This document shows, in pieces, positions 18,467 through 26,657 of a DNA stretch of 64,000 bases. Numbering within the stretch: position 1 is the stretch's first letter; each line of letters opens with the position of its first letter. Source of the DNA: Trinickia symbiotica (GTDB taxonomy: Bacteria > Pseudomonadota > Gammaproteobacteria > Burkholderiales > Burkholderiaceae); contig NZ_PTIR01000020.1 of NCBI RefSeq assembly GCF_002934455.1, forward strand, positions 62,001-126,000. Reading direction: 5' to 3'. Both the position numbers and the translations under genes were made by a program. The notes under the pieces were generated by a model. That model made no database searches. It was not told the DNA's origin and worked only from the letters and a program-made list of their open reading frames with translations.

Positions 18467-19819
18467 ATGTTCAACAAGGTACTGATTGCCAATCGCGGCG
18501 AAATTGCGCTTCGCATCCAGCGTGCGTGTCACGAACTGGGGCTCAAGACGGTCGCCGTCTATTCCGAGCCGGACGTCGATGCGCGCTACGTTCGGTTGGC
18601 CGATGAGGCGCTATGCATCGGCCCTGCATCGCCGGGCCAGAGCTATCTGAGCCATGCCGCGATTCTGTTTGCGGCCCACGTGAGCGGAGCAGAAGCGATT
18701 CATCCCGGTTACGGGTTCCTCTCCGAGAACGCGGACTTTGCCGCTGAAATCGAAGCGGCGGGGCTCACCTTTATCGGCCCGGCGCCGCATTCGATCCGCA
18801 CGATGGGCGACAAGGTCGCCGCCAAGCGCGCGATGCGCGCAGCGGGCGTGCCTTGCGTGCCGGGGCCGGACGGCAGCCTGCCGGACGATCCCGACCTCAT
18901 CATGCGGATCGCGGAAGAGATCGGCTTTCCCGTGATCGTGAAGGCAGCAGGGGGCGGCGGCGGGCGTGGCATGCGGGTCGTGCGCGAGCCCGATCAACTG
19001 CTGGAGGCGGTTACCGTGACACGTGAGGAAGCTCGCCGCGCGTTTGGCAAGTCCGAGCTTTACGTCGAGAAATTCCTCCAGTATCCGCGCCATGTCGAAA
19101 TCCAGGTCCTGTGCGATACGCACGGTAACGCTTTGTGGCTTGGCTCACGCGACTGCTCGCTGCAACGCCGGCATCAGAAAGTGCTGGAGGAGGCGCCCGC
19201 GCCGGGCATTGATCCGCAGCTGATTCGCCATGTAGGCGAACGCTGCGCGCAAGCGTGCCGGCAGATCGGCTATCGCGGAGCGGGCACCTTCGAATTTCTG
19301 TTCGAAGATGACTGCTTCTACTTCATCGAAATGAATACACGGCTGCAGGTCGAGCACCCCGTGACCGAAATGACCTCGGGCATTGACATCGTGCGAGAGC
19401 AGATTCGCATCGCACAAGGTCACGCACTGAGTGTGAGTCAGCGCGATATCCGCACGCAAGGGCACGCTTTTGAATGCCGGATCAACGCGGAAGATCCGTT
19501 TTCGTTCGTGCCTTGCCCGGGCAAGATCGAGGTGTGGGAATTGCCCGGCGGCAACGGCGTCCGCGTGGATTCGCACATTAGCAGCGGTTCCGTCGTCCCG
19601 CCCTATTACGACTCGCTGATCGCCAAGGTCATCACGCACGGCGACACGCGCGACGAGGCGTTGACACGCATGCGTGCCGCGCTGTCGGAACTGCGCATCG
19701 AAGGCATACGCACCAACGTGCCGCTGCATCGCGCCATGCTCGGCGACGAGGGGTTCCAGGCAGGCGGGGTCGATATACATCATCTCGAGCGCTGGCTCGC
19801 AGAAAGGAAGCAGGTATGA
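18467..19819 (+). CDS. accC: biotin carboxylase subunit (AccC paralogue)
   Basis: 450-aa ATP-grasp biotin carboxylase that carboxylates carrier-bound biotin using ATP and bicarbonate. It has the N-terminal [20 protein letters not shown], the glycine-rich ATP loop [14 protein letters not shown], the catalytic [16 protein letters not shown] and the late [13 protein letters not shown]. Length equals stand-alone AccC. The setting next to KipI/KipA homologues suggests a dedicated paralogue, comparable to the biotin-carboxylase part of urea carboxylase. Its TGA overlaps the next start (ATGA). Confidence 0.92.
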   Translation: MFNKVLIANRGEIALRIQRACHELGLKTVAVYSEPDVDARYVRLADEALCIGPASPGQSYLSHAAILFAAHVSGAEAIHPGYGFLSENADFAAEIEAAGLTFIGPAPHSIRTMGDKVAAKRAMRAAGVPCVPGPDGSLPDDPDLIMRIAEEIGFPVIVKAAGGGGGRGMRVVREPDQLLEAVTVTREEARRAFGKSELYVEKFLQYPRHVEIQVLCDTHGNALWLGSRDCSLQRRHQKVLEEAPAPGIDPQLIRHVGERCAQACRQIGYRGAGTFEFLFEDDCFYFIEMNTRLQVEHPVTEMTSGIDIVREQIRIAQGHALSVSQRDIRTQGHAFECRINAEDPFSFVPCPGKIEVWELPGGNGVRVDSHISSGSVVPPYYDSLIAKVITHGDTRDEALTRMRAALSELRIEGIRTNVPLHRAMLGDEGFQAGGVDIHHLERWLAERKQV

Positions 19820-20574
19820 CGCTGACCATTGAGCATGCGTCGATGGGTGACTCGGCCACATCCCGTGGGCGTCAGCGGAACGCCACGAGGGCGGCACCCG
19901 CGATGAACCGCGACGAATCGGAGCAGCAGTTGACCATCAGCATGTTGGGGACAACGGCCATGCTGTTCGAGGCGCCGGGCGCACTAGATCTGCCGGCGCA
20001 ACGGCGCATCTGGTCGCTCGCCCGCGAAGTCGAATCATGGCCGGGCGTGCGCGAAGCGGTGCCGGGCGTCACCAATCTGATGCTGACGTTTGTCACGCCG
20101 CCTGCTGACCCCGACTCGCTCGCCGACGCGTTACGCGACGCATGGACGGCAGCAGGCGAGTTGCAGATCGAAGGCAAGATCGTCGAGTTACCCGTCGTGT
20201 ACGGCGGCGAATTCGGGCCACATCTGCAGGATGTCGTCGACCACACGGGACTGTCCGTCGACGAGGTCGTGCGCTTGCACTGCGCGCCGCTTTATACCGT
20301 CTATGCGCTGGGCAGCCATCCGGGGTACTGCTATCTCGGAGGGATGGACCCGCGCATCGCCACGCCGCGCCGCAAGGTGCCCGTGCTGCGCCTGCCCGGC
20401 GGCGCGGTGTCGATTGGCGGCGTGCAAACGGGCGTGTCGGCGTCGACGGGGCCAAGCGGCTGGAACACCATCGGCCATACGTCGATGGTGTTCTTCGATC
20501 CATCGAGAGACAACCCGGCAACGCTCGCACCCGGCGACATGATCCGTTTTCGCGTCGAGAGGATTATCCGATGA
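19816..20574 (+). CDS. pxpB: PxpB/KipI-family subunit (carboxyltransferase N-half)
   Basis: 252-aa KipI/PxpB (AHS1, allophanate hydrolase subunit 1) family protein. The conserved core is [27 protein letters not shown], then [34 protein letters not shown] and GWNTIGHT. An extra N-terminal stretch of about 40 residues precedes the domain; ATG 19816 is kept for its overlap with accC, but an internal start is possible. The same domain forms half of the carboxyltransferase of urea carboxylase, and PxpB is part of 5-oxoprolinase. The symbol denotes the family; substrate identity is open. Confidence 0.85.
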   Translation: MTLTIEHASMGDSATSRGRQRNATRAAPAMNRDESEQQLTISMLGTTAMLFEAPGALDLPAQRRIWSLAREVESWPGVREAVPGVTNLMLTFVTPPADPDSLADALRDAWTAAGELQIEGKIVELPVVYGGEFGPHLQDVVDHTGLSVDEVVRLHCAPLYTVYALGSHPGYCYLGGMDPRIATPRRKVPVLRLPGGAVSIGGVQTGVSASTGPSGWNTIGHTSMVFFDPSRDNPATLAPGDMIRFRVERIIR

Positions 20575-21578
20575 TCGAGGTACTGTCTTCATCCGCGCTC
20601 GCCACGGTGCAGGACCATGGCCGCGAGGGCTATCTGCGCTACGGTGTCGGTACGGCGGGCGCGATGGACCGGCTGGCGCTCGCGGTCGGCAATCTGCTGC
20701 TCGGCAATCCCGACGACGCAGCCGGCATCGAAATTCCGATGTTCCCCTTTCGCATCCGCTTTCTCGATGCCCTCGACTTCGCCATTACGGGCGCCGATTG
20801 CGCTGCGCGGCTGGGTGATAAACCCGTGCTGCCCTGGTGGACGACGCATGCAAGAAAGGGCGATGTCTTGACCGTCGGCGTGCCGAATAACGGCATGCGG
20901 TGCTATCTGTCGCTCGCGGGCGGCGTGGACGTCCCTGTCGTGCTCGGTTCGCGCAGCACGCAGTTGCGCGGCCAGTTCGGCGGCTACGAAGGCCGTCAGT
21001 TGCACAAGGGCGATGTGCTCAAGGCAATCGGCTGCATTCACCGCGCCGAACCCGATCAAGCGGTGCACAGCGCGGGCTTCGGCATGGTACCGCCCGAACA
21101 TGCGTTGCCCGCGCCCGTGTCCACGCCATGCGCTGAAGTGGGCGACACGGTAGTGCGCGTGCTGCCCGCGGCCGAATACGACGGCTATCAGCCGCAATCG
21201 ATCGAAGCGTTTTGGCGCGAAGGATGGAAAGTCACGACGCAGAGCGACCGGTACGGCTATCGGCTAGCGGGTCCAACGCTGGAGCCGGTGCGCCACATCG
21301 AAAAGCGATCGCACGGCATCGTGCCTGGCGTGATCCAGGTGCCGCACAGCGGCCAGCCGATCATTCAGTTGCGCGACGCGCAGCCATCGGGTGGTTATCC
21401 GAAGATCGGCACGGTGATTGAGGCGGACCTGTGGCGGCTCGCTCAGGCGCGTATCGGGACGAAGATCCGTTTTGCCCAGGCGACGTACCAGGAAGCCGTC
21501 GCCGCACTGGACGAACTCGAGCATTACCTCACGCGGGTCCGCCATCTCATAGGACTCTTTCGTTCCTCCAGACACTGA
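20571..21578 (+). CDS. pxpC: PxpC/KipA-family subunit (biotin-dependent carboxyltransferase family)
   Basis: 335-aa AHS2/KipA-family protein. It starts [26 protein letters not shown]-type and contains the invariant GAMDRLALAVGNLLLGNP, the SLAGGVDVPVVLGSRST motif and the late SHGIVPGVIQVPHSGQPII with the family tail. It partners KipI/PxpB. In urea carboxylase the two domains are fused and carry out carboxyl transfer from biotin to an amide nitrogen. The gene overlaps pxpB by four bases and is followed three bases later by the second carrier-like gene. Confidence 0.88.
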   Translation: MIEVLSSSALATVQDHGREGYLRYGVGTAGAMDRLALAVGNLLLGNPDDAAGIEIPMFPFRIRFLDALDFAITGADCAARLGDKPVLPWWTTHARKGDVLTVGVPNNGMRCYLSLAGGVDVPVVLGSRSTQLRGQFGGYEGRQLHKGDVLKAIGCIHRAEPDQAVHSAGFGMVPPEHALPAPVSTPCAEVGDTVVRVLPAAEYDGYQPQSIEAFWREGWKVTTQSDRYGYRLAGPTLEPVRHIEKRSHGIVPGVIQVPHSGQPIIQLRDAQPSGGYPKIGTVIEADLWRLAQARIGTKIRFAQATYQEAVAALDELEHYLTRVRHLIGLFRSSRH

Positions 21579-21581
21579 AAC

Positions 21582-22043
21582 ATGACACAGAAAATCGAAG
21601 TCGATCTCGGGGAGATTCGGCAGATCACAGCGTGGCTGGCCGCGAGCGATATCGGGTTCATCGAGGTCAGCAAGTCTGGCGCAACCGTGCGTCTGAAGGT
21701 CGACGACGGGCATCGTAGTGGCAAGGGCACTCTGGCCGAGCCATCGGCGGCATCGGCATCTGCGACGCGCACAGGCAGCACGCAGTACGCCCGCACACAG
21801 GCCGTCAGCGTGATGGCCAAAACAGTGGCCGTCTTTCTCGCGGCGCATCCGGCGCATTCGACGCCGCTCGTCGAAGCCGGCGCTCGTGTCGGGCAGGGCG
21901 ATGTGATCGGGCTGCTGCAAATCGCGCATCTTTGTGTGCCCGTGGTTGCACCTGTTGCGGGCGTGGTGACGCAACCGCTCGTCGCGCATGGTGTGACAGT
22001 GGGCTACGGCACGCCGTTGTTCGAGATTGTGCCGATAGCCTAG
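21582..22043 (+). CDS. biotinyl/lipoyl-domain protein without the biotinyl lysine
   Basis: 153-aa protein built like AccB: an N-terminal segment (VDLGEIRQITAWLAASDIGF), a Ser/Ala/Thr linker and a C-terminal biotinyl-like barrel (PLVEAGARVGQGDVIGLLQI, then VVAPVAGVVTQPLVAHGVTV, then GYGTPLFEIVP). Where a true carrier has E-A-M-K-M the sequence reads QIAHLCVPV, so no lysine is available for biotin. It lies three bases after the KipA-type gene. A structural or targeting role is more likely than carrying biotin; the intact carrier is the first gene of the operon. Confidence 0.8.
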   Translation: MTQKIEVDLGEIRQITAWLAASDIGFIEVSKSGATVRLKVDDGHRSGKGTLAEPSAASASATRTGSTQYARTQAVSVMAKTVAVFLAAHPAHSTPLVEAGARVGQGDVIGLLQIAHLCVPVVAPVAGVVTQPLVAHGVTVGYGTPLFEIVPIA

Positions 22044-22089
22044 ACGCATCTCGATCGACGGCATCGGATGAGAAAACGGAGAATGGATT

Positions 22090-22857
22090 GTGGAAATAGA
22101 TCTCAACGCCGATCTCGGCGAAGGCTTCGGACCGTACCGGATGGGCGAGGACGAAGCGATGCTCGATGTCGTGTCGTCCGCGAACGTGGCATGTGGGTTT
22201 CACGCGGGCGATCCCGTCATCATGGATAGAACGGTGCGTCTCGCGCTCGCGCGCCGGATCGAAGTGGGCGCGCATGTCGGCTTTCCCGATCTGCTCGGTT
22301 TCGGCCGTCGGCAGATTCAGGCCGATCCGCTGGAACTGGCGAACTATGTCGTCTATCAGATGGGCGCGCTTGCCGGCATCGCGAAGCGGGCGGGGTATCG
22401 AGTCACGCATATGAGCTTTCATGGGGCGCTCGGCAATATGGCTGCGGCGTCGTACGAACTGGCCGAGCCGCTGGTGCGAGCCGTGTCTGAATTCGACCGC
22501 GACCTCATCATCAGCGTATCCACGAACACCGAGATCGAGCGCGCAGCGGATCGCATCGGCATTCGCACGGCGAACACGTTTCTCGCCGACCGGGCCTACG
22601 ACGATCAGGGTGTGCTCGTGTCGCGCAAGCTCGAAGGCGCCGTCATCAAGGACCGTGCGGCCGTGATGGCGCGTGTCCAGACGCTGCTCGAAGACGGCAC
22701 GATCACGACCATCACCGGCAACAAGCTCAGGATGAAAGTGCAGTCGATCCTGTTGCACGGCGACACGCCCGGCGCCGTCGAACTCGCGCGCGCGGTGCGC
22801 GGCTCGATCGAAGCGGCGGGCGGCCGCGTGGTGCCCGTATCGAAGGTGGTTCGATAG
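22090..22857 (+). CDS. pxpA: LamB/YcsF (PxpA-like) protein with altered active-site loop
   Basis: 255-aa YcsF/PxpA family TIM-barrel protein starting at GTG 22090 (EIDLNADLGEGFGPYRMGED). Family motifs SSANVACGFHAGDPVIM, VGAHVGFPDLLGFGRR and ILLHGDTPGAVELAR are present. The usual V-K-P-H-G-x-L-Y-N loop is replaced by M-S-F-H-G-A-L-G-N, losing the conserved Lys, Pro and Tyr. PxpA works with PxpBC in ATP-dependent 5-oxoproline opening, so the change suggests another substrate. The symbol is by family only. It ends the operon. Confidence 0.85.
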   Translation: MEIDLNADLGEGFGPYRMGEDEAMLDVVSSANVACGFHAGDPVIMDRTVRLALARRIEVGAHVGFPDLLGFGRRQIQADPLELANYVVYQMGALAGIAKRAGYRVTHMSFHGALGNMAAASYELAEPLVRAVSEFDRDLIISVSTNTEIERAADRIGIRTANTFLADRAYDDQGVLVSRKLEGAVIKDRAAVMARVQTLLEDGTITTITGNKLRMKVQSILLHGDTPGAVELARAVRGSIEAAGGRVVPVSKVVR

Positions 22858-22891
22858 CCGCGCATCGTGGCAAACCGGGTAGAGGCGATCC

Positions 22892-22954
22892 ATAAGCGAG
22901 CCTTATTGCTACAAATCCAATCCGTCTTTGTCCCGTGTTTTCACGACGTATAGA
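22892..22954 (+). promoter_or_regulatory. LysR-type operator and promoter of the SDR-ghrB operon (site B)
   Basis: ATAAGCGAGCCTTAT at 22892-22906 differs from site A by one base. It is followed by TGCTACAAAT and TCTTTGTC, with TTTGTC at 22927-22932 as the -35 and an excellent TATAGA -10 at 22949-22954 after 16 bp. The predicted start near 22961 leaves a leader of about 55 bases. Confidence 0.72.
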
Positions 22955-23015
22955 TTCCAAACAGACGTATCGCCCATCTTGCAAAGCGATACTAGACTTG
23001 AGACAGAGGTCATTC

Positions 23016-23765
23016 ATGCCGTTTTCAGACTATAAGACCGCGCTCGTGACGGGCGCTTCCACGGGTATGGGCGCGGCGATCGTCGAGCGATTCTGTCGCG
23101 AAGGACTCGAAGTGCACGCGCTGGCACGTAGTGCCGATCGCCTGAATGAACTGGCGGCGCGCACCGGCTGCATTCCGCATGCGATCGACGTCAGCGATCT
23201 GCCGGCCGTGACGAAGCTGACGCAGGAGGTGCCGTTCGACATCGTCGTCAACAATGCGGGCGTGTCCCGCAAGGGCTCGATTCTGGACGCAGGCGTCGAG
23301 GATATCGACGTTCAGGTTGAAGTGAACCTGCAAGCCGTGCTGCATATCGTTCGGCTCACGATGCCGGGCATGGTCGCGCGCGACTGCGGCCATATCGTCA
23401 ATATCAGCTCGATTGCGGCTATCTACAACTTCAACGGCAATTCGATCTATCACGCGACCAAGGCAGCGATCCATGCATTGTCGCGTCAGTTGCGCGTCGA
23501 TGCGACGGGCAAGCGCGTGCGCGTGACGGAGATTTGTCCAGGCCGCGTCGCCACCGATATTTTCGGTCACGTCCACGGCAATATCGAAGAGGCGCGCAAG
23601 CAGTTCATCGAAGGCTTCGAACTGCCGACACCGGCCGACATCGCCGACGCCATTGCGTTCGCCATTGCCGCACCGCTCGCGGTGAATATCAGCAACATGG
23701 AAATTTTGCCCACGCTGCAGGTGCCAGGCGGGCTTACGACGATCAAGCGGGGGCCCGCTGGGTAG
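23016..23765 (+). CDS. short-chain dehydrogenase/reductase (YdfG-like)
   Basis: 249-aa classical SDR. The cofactor motif TGASTGMG, the NNAG motif and the catalytic Ser with Tyr-His-Ala-Thr-Lys (ISSIAAIYNFNGNSIYHATK) are present. The sequence is closest in feel to the NADP-dependent 3-hydroxy acid/serine dehydrogenase group (YdfG), but specificity is not certain. ATG 23016 follows AGAGG by six bases and is preferred over the longer frame at 22935, which would begin upstream of the predicted transcription start. The D-2-hydroxyacid dehydrogenase follows after 73 bases. Confidence 0.85.
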   Translation: MPFSDYKTALVTGASTGMGAAIVERFCREGLEVHALARSADRLNELAARTGCIPHAIDVSDLPAVTKLTQEVPFDIVVNNAGVSRKGSILDAGVEDIDVQVEVNLQAVLHIVRLTMPGMVARDCGHIVNISSIAAIYNFNGNSIYHATKAAIHALSRQLRVDATGKRVRVTEICPGRVATDIFGHVHGNIEEARKQFIEGFELPTPADIADAIAFAIAAPLAVNISNMEILPTLQVPGGLTTIKRGPAG

Positions 23766-23838
23766 GCCGGGTAGGCGCACAAGGTCGGCGCCTCTGGGCA
23801 GCCGCTTTCAATCATCACAGACTTAAAGGAGATCTTTC

Positions 23839-24849
23839 ATGCGTGTACCGGTACTCGTGACCCGAGCGTCGTTTCCCGACATCGTCGATCGCCTGCGCAC
23901 GAACTTCGATGTCACCGACAATCCGGACGACACGATCTGGACGCAGCCGGAACTGATCGCACGTCTGCAAGGGAAAGTCGGCGCGATGACGGCAGGCAGC
24001 GACCGTATCGATGCGACGCTGCTCGATGCCTGTCCCCAACTCAGAGCTGTGTGCAACATCGGCGTCGGCTACAACAACATCGACGTGGACGCATGCACCG
24101 CGCGCGGCGTGATTGTGACGAACACGCCGGACGTTCTCACCGATACGACGGCTGATTTTGGCTTTGCGCTGATGATGGCCACCGCGCGGCGCATCGCCGA
24201 GTCGGAGCACTATCTGCGCGGCGGCCTCTGGACGAAAACGGGACGCTACGACATGTTCGTCGGCGGTGACGTGCATGGCTCTACACTCGGCATTCTCGGC
24301 ATGGGTCGCATCGGGCAGGCGATTGCGCGTCGCGGCGCATTCGGATTCAACATGCGCGTGATCTATCACAACCGCTCGCAATTGCCGGCACATGTGGAGG
24401 AAAGCTGCGGTGCGCACTACGTCGACAAGGCAACGCTGTTGCGCGAGTCCGATCATCTGATCGTAGTGGTGCCGTATTCCGCGAGTTCTCATCATACGAT
24501 CGGCGCGGCCGAACTGAAGCAGATGAAGTCGTCGGCGACGCTGACCAACATCGCGCGCGGCGGCGTTGTGGACGATGCCGCGCTGGCCGAGGCGCTCAAG
24601 GAGGGCAGCATCGCGGCAGCGGGGCTGGACGTGTTCGAAGGCGAGCCCGTTGTGCATCGCGCCCTGCTCGCGCAGAAAAACGTCGTGCTGACGCCGCATA
24701 TCGGCAGCGCATCGGTTTCCACTCGGCGCGCGATGGCCTCGCTTTGCGCGGACAACCTCATTGCGGCGCTGGGCTGTGGTCCGACGGCGGGCAAGCCGCC
24801 GACGCCTGTGAATCCGCAGGTATTGTCGGGCGCGCTGGAAGAGCGCTAA
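23839..24849 (+). CDS. ghrB: D-2-hydroxyacid dehydrogenase (glyoxylate/hydroxypyruvate/2-ketogluconate reductase-like)
   Basis: 336-aa D-isomer-specific 2-hydroxyacid dehydrogenase. It has the substrate-loop NIGVGYNNIDVDACTARG, the Rossmann motif LGILGMGRIGQAIARRG, the NIARGGVVDD motif, catalytic Glu in FEGEPVVHR and the His of LTPHIGSAS. It best matches the GhrB/TkrA group, which reduces glyoxylate, hydroxypyruvate and 2-ketogluconate. With idnD, gntK and gluconate 5-dehydrogenase close by, a keto-sugar-acid substrate is plausible. An AAGGAGAT ribosome binding site precedes the ATG. Confidence 0.88.
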   Translation: MRVPVLVTRASFPDIVDRLRTNFDVTDNPDDTIWTQPELIARLQGKVGAMTAGSDRIDATLLDACPQLRAVCNIGVGYNNIDVDACTARGVIVTNTPDVLTDTTADFGFALMMATARRIAESEHYLRGGLWTKTGRYDMFVGGDVHGSTLGILGMGRIGQAIARRGAFGFNMRVIYHNRSQLPAHVEESCGAHYVDKATLLRESDHLIVVVPYSASSHHTIGAAELKQMKSSATLTNIARGGVVDDAALAEALKEGSIAAAGLDVFEGEPVVHRALLAQKNVVLTPHIGSASVSTRRAMASLCADNLIAALGCGPTAGKPPTPVNPQVLSGALEER

Positions 24850-24879
24850 GAGCCCCATGCGTATGACGTGATGCAAGTC

Positions 24880-24908
24880 CATGTGCGCTCGCATTACGAG
24901 CGCACATG
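24880..24908 (+). terminator. hairpin after ghrB
   Basis: CATGTGCGCTCG and CGAGCGCACATG form a perfect 12-bp stem with a 5-base loop, 31 bases after the ghrB stop. It is followed by CAAAAC, not a T-run, so termination strength is uncertain. Confidence 0.6.
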
Positions 24909-25007
24909 CAAAACGACAAACGAGGCGCCCGTAGAGGCGCCCACATTGGAGACATATCCCATGCCCGACTTCGCTCGAGCCACGGCTGTAAGCCGGTTCA
25001 GCCCATC

Positions 25008-25071
25008 ATTCCCGAAACTTATCGCACCAGAGGAAAGGCCTCTGCAAGGGCCTTTTTTTGCGAGCTAGTAT
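25008..25071 (+). promoter_or_regulatory. LysR-type operator and promoter of the ABC importer operon (site D, degenerate)
   Basis: ATTCCCGAAACTTAT at 25008-25022 (ATT-N9-TAT) is followed by CGCACCAGAG, identical over ten bases to site C, and by TCT at the conserved spacing. A CTAGTA/TAGTAT -10 lies at 25065-25071. It lacks the TTGGC -35 of the other sites. A T-tailed hairpin overlaps the middle of the element. Confidence 0.5.
25034..25059 (+). terminator. rho-independent terminator inside the ABC promoter region
   Basis: AAAGGCC (25034-25040) pairs with GGCCTTT (25049-25055) around an 8-base loop, and a run of seven T ends at 25059. It probably ends transcription from the SDR-ghrB operon just upstream of the importer's own start site. 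Confidence 0.7.
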
Positions 25072-25178
25072 CAATTCAAGCTTGCAGTCATTGACCGCTC
25101 TTGGTGGCGACGCGCGGCCTTGCCATGCGTTCAACCGGACCGGGTAAGGCCTGGATCTGAATCATAGGGACGTGCAAC

Positions 25179-25880
25179 ATGAAACTTCATTTTGACCTCG
25201 CAACCGTGTTGCAAGGGGATTATGGGGCGTTGTTTCTCCATGGCATGGAGCTCACGCTTGCGATGGCGGCGTTGGCGTGGATGTTTTCGATGATCGTCGG
25301 CATTCTTCTGACGGTGATCCGGATGACAAACTTCCGTCCTGCAACGGCCTTCGTCGCGAGTTTCGTTGCCTATCACCGTAACGTTCCGATGCTTGTTCAA
25401 ATCCTGTTCTGGTATTTCGGTATCTCGAACATCCTGCCAGAGCACGTGCAGGCGCTGCTCAACAACTATAACGGCCAGTTCATCTTCGCCGTGATCGCGA
25501 TCGGACTTTGCAGCGCAGCTTATCTGTCGGAGGACATTCGCAGCGGCCTGCGCGCCATTCCTTATGGCCAGTTCGAAGCGTCGCGCGCGCTGGGGCTGAA
25601 TTTTTTTAGTGCGATGCGTTACGTCGTGCTGCCGCAAGCGCTGCGCAAGGCGATTCCGCCGATGATCAATCACACGGTGCTGCTCTTCAAGAACACGAGT
25701 CTCGCGATGGCGATAGGCGCAGCCGAACTCACTTACGTGACGCGTCAGATCGAAAACGAGACGTTCCTCTCTTTTGAATCGTACTTCGTCGCCACGGTGG
25801 TTTACCTCGGCATCTCGCTTGTCATCATGCTCTGCGGAGCACGGATCGCGGCGCACTACCGTATTCCAGGAGTCAGGTGA
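25179..25880 (+). CDS. amino-acid ABC transporter permease 1 (GltJ/HisQ type)
   Basis: 233-aa inner-membrane permease of the polar amino-acid uptake family. Helices start at HGMELTLAMAALAWMFSMIVGILLT, and the EAA coupling loop reads [39 protein letters not shown]. It should dimerise with the second permease and contact the ATPase. It is the first gene of the importer operon, and its TGA runs into the start region of the next permease. Confidence 0.92.
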   Translation: MKLHFDLATVLQGDYGALFLHGMELTLAMAALAWMFSMIVGILLTVIRMTNFRPATAFVASFVAYHRNVPMLVQILFWYFGISNILPEHVQALLNNYNGQFIFAVIAIGLCSAAYLSEDIRSGLRAIPYGQFEASRALGLNFFSAMRYVVLPQALRKAIPPMINHTVLLFKNTSLAMAIGAAELTYVTRQIENETFLSFESYFVATVVYLGISLVIMLCGARIAAHYRIPGVR

Positions 25881-25882
25881 CC

Positions 25883-26632
25883 ATGTTCGAAATCCTGCGT
25901 GACAACTGGACGCTTCTGCTCATCGGGCAGTATCCGCACGGCCCACTAGGCGGCATCGTGTTGACTATCCTGCTTTCGCTGTCGGCACTCGTTATCGCCT
26001 TTCCGCTCGGCATTCTGGTTGCGCTGGCACGCATCAGCCCGTTCGCCGTACTGCGCGCGCCCGCCACGGGTCTTGTCTATATGGTGCGTGGCGTACCGCT
26101 CCTCATGGTGATCTTCTGGGTGTATTTCCTGGTGCCCGTCCTTACCGGTTATCCCGTCACCGGCTTCGTCACGATGTTGTGCGCACTGGTGGTCTATGAC
26201 TCAGCGTATCTCGGCGAAATTATCCGCGCGGGCATTGAAGGGCTGCCGCGCGGGCAAATGGAAGCGTCACGTGCGCTCGGCTTGAGCTACTTAAAGACGA
26301 TGCGCGCCGTGATCCTGCCGCAGGCGCTGTACAACGTCGTGCCAAGCATGGTCACGCAGTTCGTATCGACGATCAAGGAGACATCGCTCGGCTACATTAT
26401 CAACGTCCAGGAAATTTCGTTCGCAGCCGACCAGATCAACAACCGGCTGCTGACCAAGCCGTTTCCTGTCTACCTGATTCTTGCGCTGAGCTATTTCGCG
26501 CTGTGCTATGCGTTGACGCAGCTCGCCCATTTCCTGGAACGACGCGTGACCCGCAAGCGGGCAGGTGCTCGCGTCACCAAGGCGAAGGCGAGTGCAGTCG
26601 CGCTGGCCGATCCGTTGCCTGGCAAGAACTAG
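25883..26632 (+). CDS. amino-acid ABC transporter permease 2 (GltK/HisM type)
   Basis: 249-aa permease with the N-terminal HAAAP-type helix [28 protein letters not shown], the [17 protein letters not shown] segment and the EAA loop [23 protein letters not shown] 25883 is chosen because AGGAG lies ten bases upstream; GTG 25877, overlapping the previous stop, is only four bases from it. The basic C-terminal tail ([18 protein letters not shown]) is cytoplasmic. Confidence 0.9.
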   Translation: MFEILRDNWTLLLIGQYPHGPLGGIVLTILLSLSALVIAFPLGILVALARISPFAVLRAPATGLVYMVRGVPLLMVIFWVYFLVPVLTGYPVTGFVTMLCALVVYDSAYLGEIIRAGIEGLPRGQMEASRALGLSYLKTMRAVILPQALYNVVPSMVTQFVSTIKETSLGYIINVQEISFAADQINNRLLTKPFPVYLILALSYFALCYALTQLAHFLERRVTRKRAGARVTKAKASAVALADPLPGKN

Positions 26633-26657
26633 GCGTTCACTCAATTCAAGGTGTCGC

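Larger units (their letters stand above)
24850..25178. other. intergenic region with hairpin, operator and terminator
   Basis: No gene seen. It holds a 12-bp hairpin (24880-24908), a direct repeat of GAGGCGCCC around 24927-24947, LysR-type site D (25008-25071) and a T-tailed hairpin (25034-25059) before the first permease gene. Confidence 0.7.
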
